In this document: positions 22,137-33,800 of the stretch, piece after piece
Numbering within the stretch: the stretch's first letter is position 1
Layout of the letters: each line of letters begins with the position of its first letter
Assembly: GCA_951394045.1 (NCBI GenBank)
Contig: OX595991.1
Location: 1,922,001 to 1,986,000 of the forward strand
DNA: 64,000 nt
DNA from: Nitzschia sp. DOCU1
Taxonomy: Eukaryota > Bacillariophyta > Bacillariophyceae > Bacillariales > Bacillariaceae
Direction: 5' to 3'
Position numbers and translations under genes: made by a program
Notes under the pieces: generated by a model
Told to the model about the DNA's origin: nothing
Seen by the model: the letters and a program-made list of their open reading frames with translations, nothing else
Databases searched by the model: none

Positions 22137-24203
22137 ATGAAGGCGACGAAACTGTGGATTGTGGTCGCACTTGCTGGCGTTGGTTATTATGGCCAGGCTT
22201 TTTGTCCAGTCGGTACCATCAATAGCAGAACAATATCACGGACACGATTACTCCAACAACCACCGCCTTGTGGTAGAGCGTATTTGTCGTTGGACCGACA
22301 CAACATGTTGCAGCGTGCATTCCAGGCATTCCCAGACCAGAAATCCCGTGCGTATGGCAAGAACTGGCGACGACGAACGGCTGTTGCTGCTTTGGCTTCG
22401 TTTCTGGCGCTTGCGGGGGCATCTCTTCCAGCTGCCGCGGCGGTCGTTGTCAAGAATAGTCCAAGTCGCGTTCTGGGAGCTTCCAATGTGGCTGCAGCTG
22501 CTGCCATGTTAACTGGCCTTTCCGTGTTGCCCCTGGCGTTTTTCTTTGGGGCTTCCAACATGGCGAGACGACTGGTCGTGTCCGCCAGTCGATGTGCACT
22601 TCAAGTGTATTTACTGGGAAGTATCGTATTAAATCAAATGTTGGGAGTGAACAATCCTCTGCTCGTGGCAGCGTGGATCGCCGGCGCTGGATTCGTTGCC
22701 GGCCAGGAAGCCTTTTCTCGCATTCAATATACCTACCCTGAGATGCGACGTCATGTCTACACGTCGGTCTGGGCGGGAGGGTGGACCGTATTAGCTCTCA
22801 GTCTGGGTCTAGGAGTGCTGGGAAGAACGGAACCATGGTTTCAGCCGCGTACCTGGATTCCAGTAGCGGGAATGCTGTTTGGAAATACTCTGTCCGCGAC
22901 CGCCCTGGGTGCGTCCACCATTACCAAAGACTTTGCCACTCAACAAGATTCTGTCGAACTTAGATTAGCTCGAGGAGCTACCTGGAGAGAAGCTGTTTCT
23001 CCGTTGCTTTTGGATACACTATCCACGGCTCTCACACCTACAATTAACGGATTGGCAGTGACAGGAGTGGTGCATATTCCTGGAATGATGACTGGTCAAA
23101 TCCTCGCAGGACAATCCGTATCGCAGGCTGCCTTGTATCAAATCATGATCAACTTTCTCATCGCCGCGACGGCATGTACAACGGTACAATTATTAATGCG
23201 TGCCGCGGTGGGTGCCCTGGTGGATGCCAAGTATCACCGACTTCGCCAAGGAGTTCTCTCGTCGTCGAAACCAACAGAACACAAATGGATTCATCATCAT
23301 CAGGAACGGAAATCGTTGCAGACACTGTGGCGTGAAATGTTTCAGCCAAAAGCAGAACGACAGGGTAGTGGTGGTTTACAAGGTTCCACAATTCCAGTCA
23401 TGCTGCAAACTGCTTCCCCGACTCCTTTGGTCGAAGAGGGTTCATCATCATCATCATCGAGCAATCGCAAACGAGGAGCCATTGTCTTGAAAGCAGAAGC
23501 ATTGGTGGTTCCCAGGGCCATGGCATGTTTCAGCTTCTCGTTGCGTCCCGGAGATCGAATCGGTATTACGGGGCGATCGGGGGCCGGGAAATCACAAGTA
23601 TTGCATTCCATTGCGGGGCTCGAGGAATCTCCTGCAGGCACATTGAAACTGAAGGGTGTCTCGTTGGAGGATATGGATCTACCAGAGTACCGCACCAAAG
23701 TGTGTCTGGTTCCTCAACGAATACCAACCATGCAAGGAACACCGCGTCAACTCTACGACGAGATTTTATGTTTTGGTCGTCAAAAGAAACGAATTTCTGG
23801 AGTTGCAAACCTGAAATCGCCAATGGAAATTGCCAAAAAATGGGGGATCAATGAAAGGCTATTTGAACAAGACTGGCCGACACTTTCGGGGGGAGAGGCT
23901 CAACGTATATCTCTCGCCATTGCGCTGTCACTGGGGCCCGAGGTTCTACTGCTAGACGAGAGTTTGAGTGCGGTGGATGAGGCTACGACTCTTGCTGTAG
24001 AAGAGACACTATTGGAAAGCAACGTTCCCATCGTCATGGTGACACATTCCAGCACACAACTGAATCGGTTTTGCACGCATCAAATAGACTTGACGCCTAC
24101 TGCTAATAATGATCCGGTGGCGGTCCCCTTGGACGAAAAGTGGCAAAGTCGGTTGAAGAGGCTATTCACTAGACACGAGTCGCAAGTTCAGGGTGCGAGC
24201 TAG
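22137..24203 (+). CDS. Plastid-targeted fused ABC transporter, STAR2/FetB permease plus STAR1/FetA ATPase
   Basis: Single-exon protein of 688 residues from ATG 22137. The start is chosen because it gives a signal peptide (KLWIVVALAGVGYYGQAFCP) with an A-F cleavage-site pattern, the hallmark of diatom plastid targeting. Residues about 100-370 form a UPF0014 permease with several hydrophobic helices and the family motifs GNTLSATALG and ALTPTINGLAVTGVVHIPGM followed by MTGQILAGQS. A His/Ser linker leads to an ABC ATPase: Walker A GRSGAGKS at about 479, a Q-loop in VCLVPQR, signature LSGGEAQ near 583, Walker B VLLLDES near 602, and a switch His in VMVTHSS. In bacteria FetA and FetB are separate (iron efflux); in plants STAR1 and STAR2 are separate (aluminium tolerance, UDP-glucose proposed). 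Here they are one polypeptide. Substrate unknown. Confidence 0.9.
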   Translation: MKATKLWIVVALAGVGYYGQAFCPVGTINSRTISRTRLLQQPPPCGRAYLSLDRHNMLQRAFQAFPDQKSRAYGKNWRRRTAVAALASFLALAGASLPAAAAVVVKNSPSRVLGASNVAAAAAMLTGLSVLPLAFFFGASNMARRLVVSASRCALQVYLLGSIVLNQMLGVNNPLLVAAWIAGAGFVAGQEAFSRIQYTYPEMRRHVYTSVWAGGWTVLALSLGLGVLGRTEPWFQPRTWIPVAGMLFGNTLSATALGASTITKDFATQQDSVELRLARGATWREAVSPLLLDTLSTALTPTINGLAVTGVVHIPGMMTGQILAGQSVSQAALYQIMINFLIAATACTTVQLLMRAAVGALVDAKYHRLRQGVLSSSKPTEHKWIHHHQERKSLQTLWREMFQPKAERQGSGGLQGSTIPVMLQTASPTPLVEEGSSSSSSSNRKRGAIVLKAEALVVPRAMACFSFSLRPGDRIGITGRSGAGKSQVLHSIAGLEESPAGTLKLKGVSLEDMDLPEYRTKVCLVPQRIPTMQGTPRQLYDEILCFGRQKKRISGVANLKSPMEIAKKWGINERLFEQDWPTLSGGEAQRISLAIALSLGPEVLLLDESLSAVDEATTLAVEETLLESNVPIVMVTHSSTQLNRFCTHQIDLTPTANNDPVAVPLDEKWQSRLKRLFTRHESQVQGAS

Positions 24204-24946
24204 ACTTGGAATGTGCGGCACTATATACGGATCATATTCTATCACGACTGGATTGCACTCATCGAGTTTCTCATGCCGAGGTGCTCTGATTCCAGAATGA
24301 AGACGCAGCACATTTTCATCCGACGACAGTTCAACTTCCACTTGCCGGATTATGGATGCCGCAAGTTTTTCGATCGTAGAAAAGGTGGTGTTGACACCGT
24401 TCAAGAACCAGAGCACAATGCCTGTCACCCGGTAGTGGCGTTTCAACGTTCAAATAAGATGCTTTGTTGATCTCTTCATTGATGTGCTTTTTCGACTACT
24501 GCGTGATGCTTCGGATAAACGAGCAACTGTCGTTTGGTTGGGTGTACAGCTCTAGCTAGTAGTAGATACAAAACGGTGGTTAGAGAGTCGATCTTAATGT
24601 GATTGAAGTCATTAAGTCCTGCAGTCGTTCTCCCGGTAAATGTTTTCCAGTCGCGTTAGTCCATCGCATCATGTGTTCGCGCCCGGTGGGTATCTTTGGG
24701 GCAGAACACGTCATTCGTTGCCTGCTGGCCCGATGCGTTGGGGGGGGGGGGGGGGTGTCCCACCGAGACCACCTCAACCTAAATGGATCAGAACTCTTCC
24801 ATTATTCGTTCGTTTCTCCGAGGCAAGTAGACACGACCGCACGGCTTGGCTGCCTTCTTTGACGTTCGATGTAAGACTCGAAGTTTCCAGGTTTGGTGTT
24901 CACAATATGTCTCATCAAAGCAGCGACATCGACTAAAGAAACCACA
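24204..24946. other. Intergenic with a 16-G homopolymer
   Basis: About 740 bp without a recognised gene. A run of 16 G occupies 24740-24755, about 190 bp before the lipocalin start. The run could form G-quadruplex-like structure, or its length may be an assembly uncertainty. Confidence 0.5.
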
Positions 24947-25528
24947 ATGGGAAATTCAGCCAGCAGCAGCCTACCAGCGCTTCAAACAGTGACGCACTGC
25001 GAAACAGCACGCCTCATGGGAACATGGTTTGTAATTGGCGTCAAGCCCACGATGTTCGAAAAGACGTGCTCTAATGCGGTGGAAAAGTACACTTTGATGG
25101 ATAAGAAGTCATATGACATTGCCATTGACTTCAAGTACAACGAAGCTGAGCCCATCAAATCCAAACTTAAGGCCCTTCCTCAGAAAGGTTGGGTCCAAGG
25201 CGACGACAAATCAAACAGCGGCGAGTGGAAAGTCAGTCCGTTGTGGCCAATAAAAATGCCATACAAAATTATCGAGGTCGACAACAAGGATTACTCCTAC
25301 GTGGTTATCGGGTACCCGTCAAGAGATTATTGCTGGATTATGGCCAGAAAACCGGTTATGGACGAATCATTATACAGCAGCCTCACCAACAAATTGGTTG
25401 AAAAGCATCAATATAGTCTAGATGGCTTGCGAAAAGTACCACAGAAGTGGACGAAAGAAGAACGTGAGAAGCGAGGTCTCACGCCTGCCGAAATTCCAGA
25501 TGAGCTCCTGACGAAGGATTTGAACTAA
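24947..25528 (+). CDS. Lipocalin (Blc/apolipoprotein D-like), possibly N-myristoylated
   Basis: Protein of 193 residues starting MGNSASSS at ATG 24947; the Gly-2/Ser-6 pattern fits N-myristoylation, as for peripheral membrane lipocalins. The lipocalin fold is shown by the first conserved region ARLMGTWFVIGVKP (G-x-W), then the alternating beta strands, SGEWKVSPLWPIKMPYKIIE, and the YSYVVIGYPSRDYCWIMAR block that matches bacterial outer-membrane lipocalin Blc and plant temperature-induced lipocalin. The C-terminus, rich in Lys and Glu, follows the usual helix. Such lipocalins bind fatty acids or other lipids and protect membranes under stress. Upstream Met codons exist, but only this one gives the myristoylation motif. 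A Cys at about residue 45 and another at 134 could form a disulphide. Confidence 0.85.
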   Translation: MGNSASSSLPALQTVTHCETARLMGTWFVIGVKPTMFEKTCSNAVEKYTLMDKKSYDIAIDFKYNEAEPIKSKLKALPQKGWVQGDDKSNSGEWKVSPLWPIKMPYKIIEVDNKDYSYVVIGYPSRDYCWIMARKPVMDESLYSSLTNKLVEKHQYSLDGLRKVPQKWTKEEREKRGLTPAEIPDELLTKDLN

Positions 25529-25701
25529 TACGAAGCAGAATATTGACAAGATTTAAACTTTGGATCAACACCACGGCATCGCTCTAACAAAACTGACGCG
25601 TCGGGGTCTTGTATTAGGATTTAGTTCGCGATGTGACGCAGATCAAGCGGGGTAGAACGGGAAACATGACGAGGCCGCCTTCGGCCTTTTCGCTCATTTC
25701 T

Positions 25702-26275
25702 TTACTTTTCGTCGAGAATGGCAATGCCCGGGAGCACCTTGCCCTCCAGCAGTTCCAACGACGCCCCTCCACCGGTGCTTACGTGTGACATTCGGTTCGC
25801 ATGGCCAGAAATTTCCGCAGCACTGGTCGAGTCACCTCCACCAATGATGGTCAACATTTGGCGTTTCTCTCTCATTCCCCATAACCTCGGCGACGGCGAA
25901 GGTACCCGTGCAGTAGGTCTTCATTTCGAAGACCACCATGGGACCATTCCAAATGGCGGTTTTACACTCCTTGGTTTCGGCCGTGTATAATTCAACCGTC
26001 TTTGGGCCAATGTCCAGTGCCATGTAATCGGCTGGTATATTGCAATCTTCGGTAAGGAGTGCCTTCCCACCGTCTGGTTCTCCAAATGTGGTGTGGCAGA
26101 CGTGGTCCAGCAGAGGAAGGCTCACGTCGACTCCTCTTTCTTTGGATTGTTCCAGCAATCGAGCGGCAAGATCCAGCATATCTATTTCCTCGCCGTCCTT
26201 GTCTTTGAAAGTTTGTCCCTTCTGTGTCATAGATTTGCCAATTTCAACGGCTTTGTTTTGCATCTGTCGGATCGA
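25702..26275 (-). pseudogene. C-terminal fragment of phosphoglycerate kinase, frameshifted
   Basis: On the minus strand, the frame from about 26275 to about 25870 reads as the C-terminal domain of PGK: VSLPLLDHV, YMALDIGPKTVELYT and KTAIWNGPMVVFEM (usual WNGPMGVFE). At about 25865-25880 one extra base shifts the frame. The match then resumes in a second frame with [33 protein letters not shown] and [10 protein letters not shown], ending at a TAA (25702-25704), exactly where family members end. The N-terminal domain with the 3-phosphoglycerate site (about 210 residues) is absent, and upstream sequence does not resemble it. The WNGPM-G to V change and other substitutions show relaxed selection. 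I read this as a decayed duplicate of an expressed PGK gene elsewhere. Confidence 0.9.
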
Positions 26276-26605
26276 CAAAGAAATTTGGCAAACTATTTCA
26301 GAATTCATGCCGACCCGTGAAAGTCAAAGTGGTCCAAAGTTCTCAAATCGCGCGCGTCTCGCGCGGCCATGGTCAGTCTGTCAGTCGGCAGTATTTCATT
26401 CCCGGACCGACCGCACTCCCGCCGACCGCAACGATTTTGACGATGGCACGACGACGCCATGTGGCTGTTTTTGTCCTTCGCGTTGCACGAAAGTCATGAC
26501 CTCTTAGTTCCTCTGGCACAATCTCCCGACACATCTTGCCGTTGCAATCGGGGACACCTTACCGGTTGACTTTCCTTTGCTCTCATAGAAGGAAGAGCAG
26601 TTGTC

Positions 26606-29600
26606 ATGTCAGAACGCGACAAGAAAGAAGACTCGTCAACGCGACTGACCTCATTGCTGCCATCATCGGGTGGCGGGCTCCAATCGCGAGGAACTGGTTC
26701 ACGAGCGCCGGGTGATTCTTCTTCTGGGAAGTCTCTCTTGGGGTTGGATCGTTTGGCACAGCAGAAACGACAGGAGGATGCTCGTCTTTCTGGTCGATCT
26801 TATCGTCGAAATGATGCAGAAACACCAACGTTAGGACCCGGCATCAATCGAGAAGCGGTCCGGCGGACACACCAACAGGAACAGCGCCAACAGCAACGTG
26901 GTCATCGGCAGTACCAGCCTTATCCAAAGGACCGAAGAAGAGATGATGATGGTGATAACGATGATTATCATAAACGAAAGCGAGACCGAGACTCGTACAA
27001 TCGAAGCAGTGGAAATAATGCCAGTGGACATCGTCACGAAGATCGAAGGGGCGACGACCGCAGACGGAGAGACGAAGATTATTCCCGTGATCGGGGCAGT
27101 CAGCGGCGAGATCGAGACTATAATGATCGGCGGCGAGAAGATCGTTCAGAACGACCTAATACTACTAGTCGCCAGGAACGCAGTGGGTACAGCCAGAGCA
27201 TGCCGCCACCGTCCGAAGTTACTCGCTCGACGGCGAGTGCTTCCACCTCAACCATGCGCCGTCGGGACGTAGCGGATGCACCTACACCCTTGTCACGGAG
27301 CATGAATGATCGAACAGTACCCCGTGCTACTCCAGCTAGTTCTAGGTCAGGATGGGAAGAGACGCCTCTCCCTGGACCTCGCGATGATGAAGACTTTAAA
27401 CTCCCTGGGAAAACGACTTCTAGAAGGGGACCAGTAGGAGACGGGGAGGATGACTTTGACCGTCATTTTTATCTTGATCAAGAAGAAGGGGGCTACGTTT
27501 TGGACAACGATAACAATGATAGTGGACAGGCTGATATGGGTCGCTTCTTGTTCGAAAACGCCAAAACCAAGGCCCGTGAGCAGGAAATGGAACAAAAGCG
27601 TCAAAATCGGTTCAATCCTCGAAAATCAGCGCTACAGGACGATCAGGATGCCTGGGAAGAAAACCGTTTGTTAAGCTCTGGTGCAGCTGTTAGATCCAAC
27701 GTGGATCTCGAAATGACGTCAGAACAGGATACCAATGTTACTCTCCTTGTGCATCAAGTCAAGCCTCCATTTTTGGATGGGCGCGTTTCATTTTCCACCA
27801 TTCGGGAGGCGGTTCCTACCGTTAAGGACGCCAGTTCGGACTTTGCGAAAATGGCACGAGAAGGATCTGCAACTCTGCGTCATTTGAGGGCCAACAAGGA
27901 TAAAAACACAATGCGTCAAAAGTTTTGGGAGCTCGGTGGTACCAGGATGGGAGATGCCGTTGGAATCAAGAAGGACGGTGACGAGGACAAGAAAGATCAG
28001 CCTGCTGTCACCGAAAGTGGAGAGGTGGACTACAAAAAGTCGTCCGGTTTTGCTGAGCACATGAAAAAGCAAACGAATGGACCGGTCTCAGCGTTTGCCA
28101 GAACCAAATCGATTCGTCAACAGCGAGAATATTTGCCAGTCTTTTCTGTTCGGGAAGAATTGCTGAATGTCATTCGAGAGAATACGTGCGTCGTGATTGT
28201 GGGTGAGACAGGAAGTGGAAAGGTACGTCACAGGGCAGTGGGAGGACGGCAACACGTCAAATCAAGTTCTCACATGGTTTCCTTTTGTTATCACGTCCTC
28301 AGACAACGCAGCTTACGCAGTATATGATGGAACAGGGATATGCCGAGTTTGGACTGATTGGTTGTACACAGCCACGTCGTGTCGCTGCCATGAGCGTGGC
28401 CAAGCGTGTCTCCGAAGAAGTAGCCGCGGGGGTGATAGAGAAGGGCGAGCCGTTAACGGAAAAGGATGAGCTCGGTGGTCGAGTAGGATATGCAATTCGT
28501 TTCGAGGACTGTACGTCTGAACACACTCTGATCAAGTACATGACGGATGGAGTGTTACTTCGAGAATCTTTGAACGATCCCGACCTCAACAAATACAGCT
28601 GTATTATCATGGATGAAGCCCACGAAAGGTCTCTCAATACTGACGTACTCTTTGGCGTCCTTCGTAAAGTTGTGGCTCGCCGGTCAGACCTAAAGTTCAT
28701 CGTGACATCCGCGACATTGAGTGCCGATATTTTCAGCAACTACTTTGGTGGAGTCCCCGTCTTTCGTATCCCAGGACGTACCTTTCCAGTGGAGACTTAC
28801 TTTGCAAAGAGCGTGCAAGAGGACTACGTCATGGCAGCCGTCAAGCAAACGCTCCAGATTCACTTCAATTCTCCACCCGGCGATATCCTCATTTTCATGA
28901 CCGGTCAAGAAGATATTGAGGGGACGTGCACCGTGTTGGCCGAGAAGATGGAGCGTTTGGGCGAGGATACACCGCCGCTGCTGGTATTGCCAATGTACTC
29001 ACAGCTCCCTGCTGACTTGCAAGCGAAAATTTTCGAGACTGCGCCAAAAGGCATCCGGAAGTGCATTGTTTCCACCAACGTTGCCGAGACCAGTTTAACT
29101 GTTGACGGCATTCGATACGTCATCGATTCGGGCTTTTGCAAGCTCAAGGTGTACAACCCCAAGATTGGAATGGACGCGCTGCTTGTAACGCCCATTAGCA
29201 AAGCCAACGCCAATCAGCGTAGTGGTCGAGCTGGACGTACCGGGCCGGGATTTTGCTTTCGGTTGTACACCGACCGACAATTTCGAGACGAACTTATGGA
29301 AAGCGCCGTTCCGGAAATTCAGAGAACCAACTTGAGTAACGTGGTGTTGCTACTGAAATCCCTCGGGATCAAGAATCTACTTGAGTTTGATTTCATGGAT
29401 CCACCGCCACAGGAGAATATCATGAATTCTCTGTATCAGCTCTGGATTCTTGGCGCTCTTGACAACACCGGCGATTTGACGCCCATGGGCCGACGGATGG
29501 GTGAGTTCCCACTCGATCCACCCCTGAGCAAAATGCTCTTGTTCGCGCATCAACATGGCGGCTGTTCGACGGAAGTGCTGATTGTCGTGAGCATGCTCAG

Positions 29601-30366
29601 TGTTCCAAGTGTCTTCTTTCGGCCCAAAGACCGCGAAGAGGAATCCGATGCCGCAAGAGAAAAGTTCTTTGTACCCGAATCGGATCACTTGACGCTGCTG
29701 AATGTCTACCAACGAGCAAAGCAGTACAAATTTGACGCGGACTGGTGTACACGTCACTTCATTCACGCCAAGGGCATCCGAAAAGCGAGAGAAGTCCATG
29801 CCCAACTCGTGGACCTGATGAAAGCGCAAAAGCTGGAACCCAAAAGTTGTGGTGGATCCTGGGATGTGGTGCGCAAGGCCATTTGCTCTGCCTATTTCTA
29901 CAACAGTTCCAAGATCAAAGGTATTGGCGAGTACATCAACATGCTCAGTGGCATTCCATCCGCGTTGCACCCTTCAAGTGCCTTGTTTGGGCTAGGGTAT
30001 ACTCCAGACTATGTGTGTTACCACGAGTTGATTAGCACGTCCAAAGAATTCATGTCTTGCGTCACGGCTGTCGAAGGCGAATGGCTCGCTGAACTGGGTC
30101 CCATGTTCGTTTCCATCAAGGAATCATTTGAGACTACTCTCCGCAAACGGCAAGAAAAGAAGGAAGAGAAGGTGAAAATGGAAATGGAGTTGCAAGCCAA
30201 GGCTCAAAAAGAAAAAGAAGAAGCCGAAGCAGCGAAAAAGGAGGCTTCTGGTTCCGCATCCATGACTGCCTCGCAAAGGCGATATGCCGTTGCCACTCCG
30301 GGTCGACAATCCGGCAGCAGCACTCCTCGGTTCATGCCGAAATCCAATCGAAGGTTGGGTCTCTAA
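26606..30366 (+). CDS. PRP16: Pre-mRNA splicing DEAH-box ATPase PRP16 (DHX38)
   Basis: Drives the remodelling between the two catalytic steps of splicing and proofreads branch-site use. Two exons, 26606-28222 and 28303-30366, give 1226 residues, matching the usual size of PRP16. The 500-residue N-terminus is Arg/Asp/Ser-rich (RD/RS-like), as in the family, with [15 protein letters not shown] then [12 protein letters not shown] just before the helicase core, which separates PRP16 from PRP2, PRP22 and PRP43. Motifs in order: GETGSGK|TTQ (P-loop, split by the intron), [43 protein letters not shown] and [12 protein letters not shown]. Winged-helix, ratchet and OB-fold regions follow ([40 protein letters not shown]). 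A Lys/Glu-rich coiled tail ends the protein. The intron is 80 nt. Confidence 0.96.
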
Positions 30367-30854
30367 TAGCAGCAAGTGATGCCCATTTTAGTAGTATCAG
30401 AAGAACTTTCAACTAGCTCTTGAGCGGTCAAATTAGCTCTTAATTTAGGCAGCCACTCTTTGGTGATTTTTCCTCTCGTACCGTCGTCACCCGGCTATCA
30501 ATAGCTCGCTTCACCCTAGCTAGCTAGAAGCAATCAGTCGACTAAATCGAGCATTCCGCTTGCTTCGATAAAAAAGATGGCGCGAAGTTTGGTGGATGGT
30601 TTGTGACGGCCTGCTCGCGCGCGCCGTACCATCTTGGAGGCATTGACCCAACGACACGAGTTAAGGAATCAAGCTGTAGATTACTAGCACAACAGACTGC
30701 CGCCAATGGACCGATAACTTGGAGCGCGACCGGATCTTCGTGAGAGAGGGCATGCGGACGACACCGTTCCATGGATGCATTGCTTTTGAGTTGGACGACC
30801 GACCCGTGTTTTCATTATTGCTATTCAGACTACTAGCAACTCATACAAGTCACC
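30367..30854. other. Promoter region of the DNA polymerase alpha gene
   Basis: About 490 bp between PRP16 and POLA1, both plus strand. It contains CTAGCTAGCTAG near 30519 and an E2F-like TGGCGCGAAG at 30578-30587. No gene recognised. Confidence 0.5.
30578..30587 (+). promoter_or_regulatory. Candidate E2F-like site upstream of POLA1
   Basis: TGGCGCGAAG lies 277 bp before the POLA1 ATG. The same 10-mer, in inverted orientation and with a longer match to TTTTGGCGCG, lies upstream of PSF2 (49978-49990). E2F/DP factors bind TTTSSCGC and drive G1/S genes in plants and animals; action here is inferred. Confidence 0.4.
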
Positions 30855-33800
30855 ATGTCGTCCAAGGCTAGCCGCAAGGCTGCCCTGGCCAAGTTTCGTG
30901 ATGCGAAACGCAAGCGCATCATGGGAGAAGAAGAACCGGATGAGCTGTTTGACAGCAATATGAAGGAAGAGGAAGATGTCTACGATGTCGTTGACGAAGA
31001 GGAATACCAGACTTTGGTGAATTCCCGACGTCAGCGGGAAGACTTTGTAGTCGATGATGGTACGTGGGGATAGCTTGACAACTCTATCAATATTTCGTGC
31101 CAGGATGCCGTGGCTGTGTGTCGCCTTGATTCGACTTCTCATCAAATTTCTTTTGTCATTTGTTGTCGTTATGATCATTAGACGGTCTCGGTTATTATGA
31201 CGATGGAGAAGAGCGTCTAGGAGATGAAGATGCCGACGACTTGCAAGGCAATAAGAAACGTTCTAGTACGGCTGCTTTGACGGCAGGTGCCTTGAAAAAG
31301 GCACGCAAGGCCAAGGCAGCACTCCGGGCCACTTCCTCCGCCAATGATGACGATGAAGGAGCCGTGGACGAAGTCGTGGCAAAGAATCGATCCATGTGGG
31401 AATTTGTTCGTCGCGGTGCCAGTGTCAGCAATCGCACGGCTGCTGCTAATTCTTCGGCTACTCCTGCTCCGTCTAGAAATGTGGATGATTTGTTGGGGGC
31501 ATTGGATGATCTCACTTCGAAACCGCCCAAGAGCAACAGGGGCCGTTCGATGGTGGCAGCGTCCTCGTCTCGTCGTCGTTCCGCTGGCTATGCTTCTGCC
31601 AGTCGTCCTCGTTCGCGAACCCCCACTGCTTCGGCTAGTCGTCGCTCTCGTATGGAAGCCGAGCCAGAGGACGATGTTCCCATGACAGCAGCTGATGATG
31701 ATGACGACGATGATGGTTTCGCTCCTGCGTTTGACGACGGAGACGATAACGACGATGATCACATGGACGTGAAGCCATCCACTCCTGCTGCTGTCAAGAG
31801 AGAAAATAAGAGCAATGATGACATGGAAACTCCAGGCAAGCCTGAGGAGGGTGCCAAGTTGGACGTTGTGACGCCTTTGACGGAAGTCAAACAGGATTCG
31901 ACTGACGTCCAAGCCGATCAGGCCCCTGCCCCCAAGCGTCGCCTGGCCCCCAAGAGACTTATGCAACGATCTGCGCCCGCGCAAAAGGCTGCAGAGGAAG
32001 AAAAGAAAGTTCAACAAACGCAAGAAGCCAAGGCTAGTGAACCCGCCCCTACCATTGACACGTCGTCCATTTCATTTTCGCCGGAAGACATTGCCGCTGA
32101 AACTGCCTTGTCGTCATCCGCCGCAGCTGCTACCCTAGAATCCTATGTGGTATCCGAAGGTGAAGAACGCTACGTGGACATGTTTTGGATGGATGCTGCC
32201 GAACGTCGTGGAGATATTTACTTGTACGGAAAGGTGGCGTCGCCCACCGACCCTGACAAGTTTGTCAGCTGTTGTGCTATTGTCAAGGGCAACATGAGAA
32301 ATCTCTTTGTACTTCCACGCAAAGATGAAAATGGAGACTATGTCAACATGGCTAGTGTTCACGAGGAATTGAAAGGAATTCTTCAGCCCAAGTGTATTCC
32401 CAAAGTCGTTGGCGCTACGTGGGCCGGAAAGGTTGTCGAGCGCAACTATGCATTTGAAGACCCTGACGTTCCTCGGGAAAAGACCAACTACTTGAAGGTC
32501 GTCTATGACGCCAAATACCCGTCCCCGGCAGAAGAGGTATGCCATGGGGGTGGTCAATTTATCCAGAAGATCTTTAACGGAAAGGCGTCAATTTTGGAAA
32601 CTTTCATTTTGAAACGAAAGCTCATGGGTCCCTGCTGGCTCCGAATCAAAGACCCACAGCCCAACAAGATGGTTTCTTCTTGGTGTGCCATTGAGTTAGA
32701 AGTGGAATCTCCAAAGCAAGTCAATCGATTGGATACAGTGGTGGCTCCAGGCACCGCTCCTCGCCCCTCTCCACCTGTGGTTTCGGTTACTTTGAAGCTC
32801 AAGACGATTGTTAACGCCAAGACGCACAAGAATGAAGTTGTTTCGGTCAGTGCTGTTTGCCACAAACATGTCCAACTTGACACGTCTACGGATCAGTCGA
32901 GTCGATTCATGACCCAGCTCTCCTTGATCCGTCCCATCCACATGGATGGCTCCGACCAGGGACTTGCCAAGTTCCCTCGTGACTTTGACGCTGTAGTCCA
33001 GGCCAAAATGCCACAGCTCAAGCGCATGCCCAATGAACGTGCTTTGTTGAGTGCTCTTGCCAATCAGATTGGAATTTGGGATCCAGATGTTTTGGTTGGT
33101 CACAACGCTTGGGGCCATGATATCCAGGTCCTCCTGTCGCGATGCGTAGACCACAAGATCAAGTTTTGGTCCAAGTTTGGTCGCAACCGAAAGATTGAAC
33201 TACCAAACAAGTCTTACTTCACCTCTGGCAAAGACTGGGCCATTGCGGATGCTGTTTCAGGCCGTCTTCTTTGCGACACATACTTGGCCGCCAAGGAGCA
33301 TTTGCGCGAGACGACGTACTCTCTCAAGAATTTGGCCGAAACTCAGCTCAAAACAAGCCGTCAGGAGATTGAGCCCATGGATGTTCCAGCGTACTTTCAA
33401 CAGAGTTCGACGATTGTGGCTTTGGCGCTTCACACTCTCAACGACGCTCAGTTGGTCCAGCGCCTCATGTTCAAGCTTCAGGTTCTTCCACTTACGAAGC
33501 AACTTACGAACATTGCTGGTAACTTGTGGTCTCACACCATGAAGAGCAACCGCGCCGAACGTACAGAATATTTGCTTCTGCACGAATTTCACCGTCTCAA
33601 GTACCTGGTTCCCGAAAAAAATCGCGCCAAGAAGGAAGACGCGTCGGGCAACAAAGCCAAGTACTCCGGTGGTCTTGTTTTGGAGCCCAAGAAGGGTCTT
33701 TACGACACCTTTATTTTGTTGCTGGATTTCAACAGTTTGTATCCATCGTTGATTCAAGAATACAATTTGTGCTTCACGACCATTCACGATTGGGCGAAAT

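Noticed and set aside
22187..22561. Minus-strand frame of 124 codons within the ABC transporter
   Set aside because: It is antisense to the Ala/Leu-rich presequence and membrane part and has no independent support.
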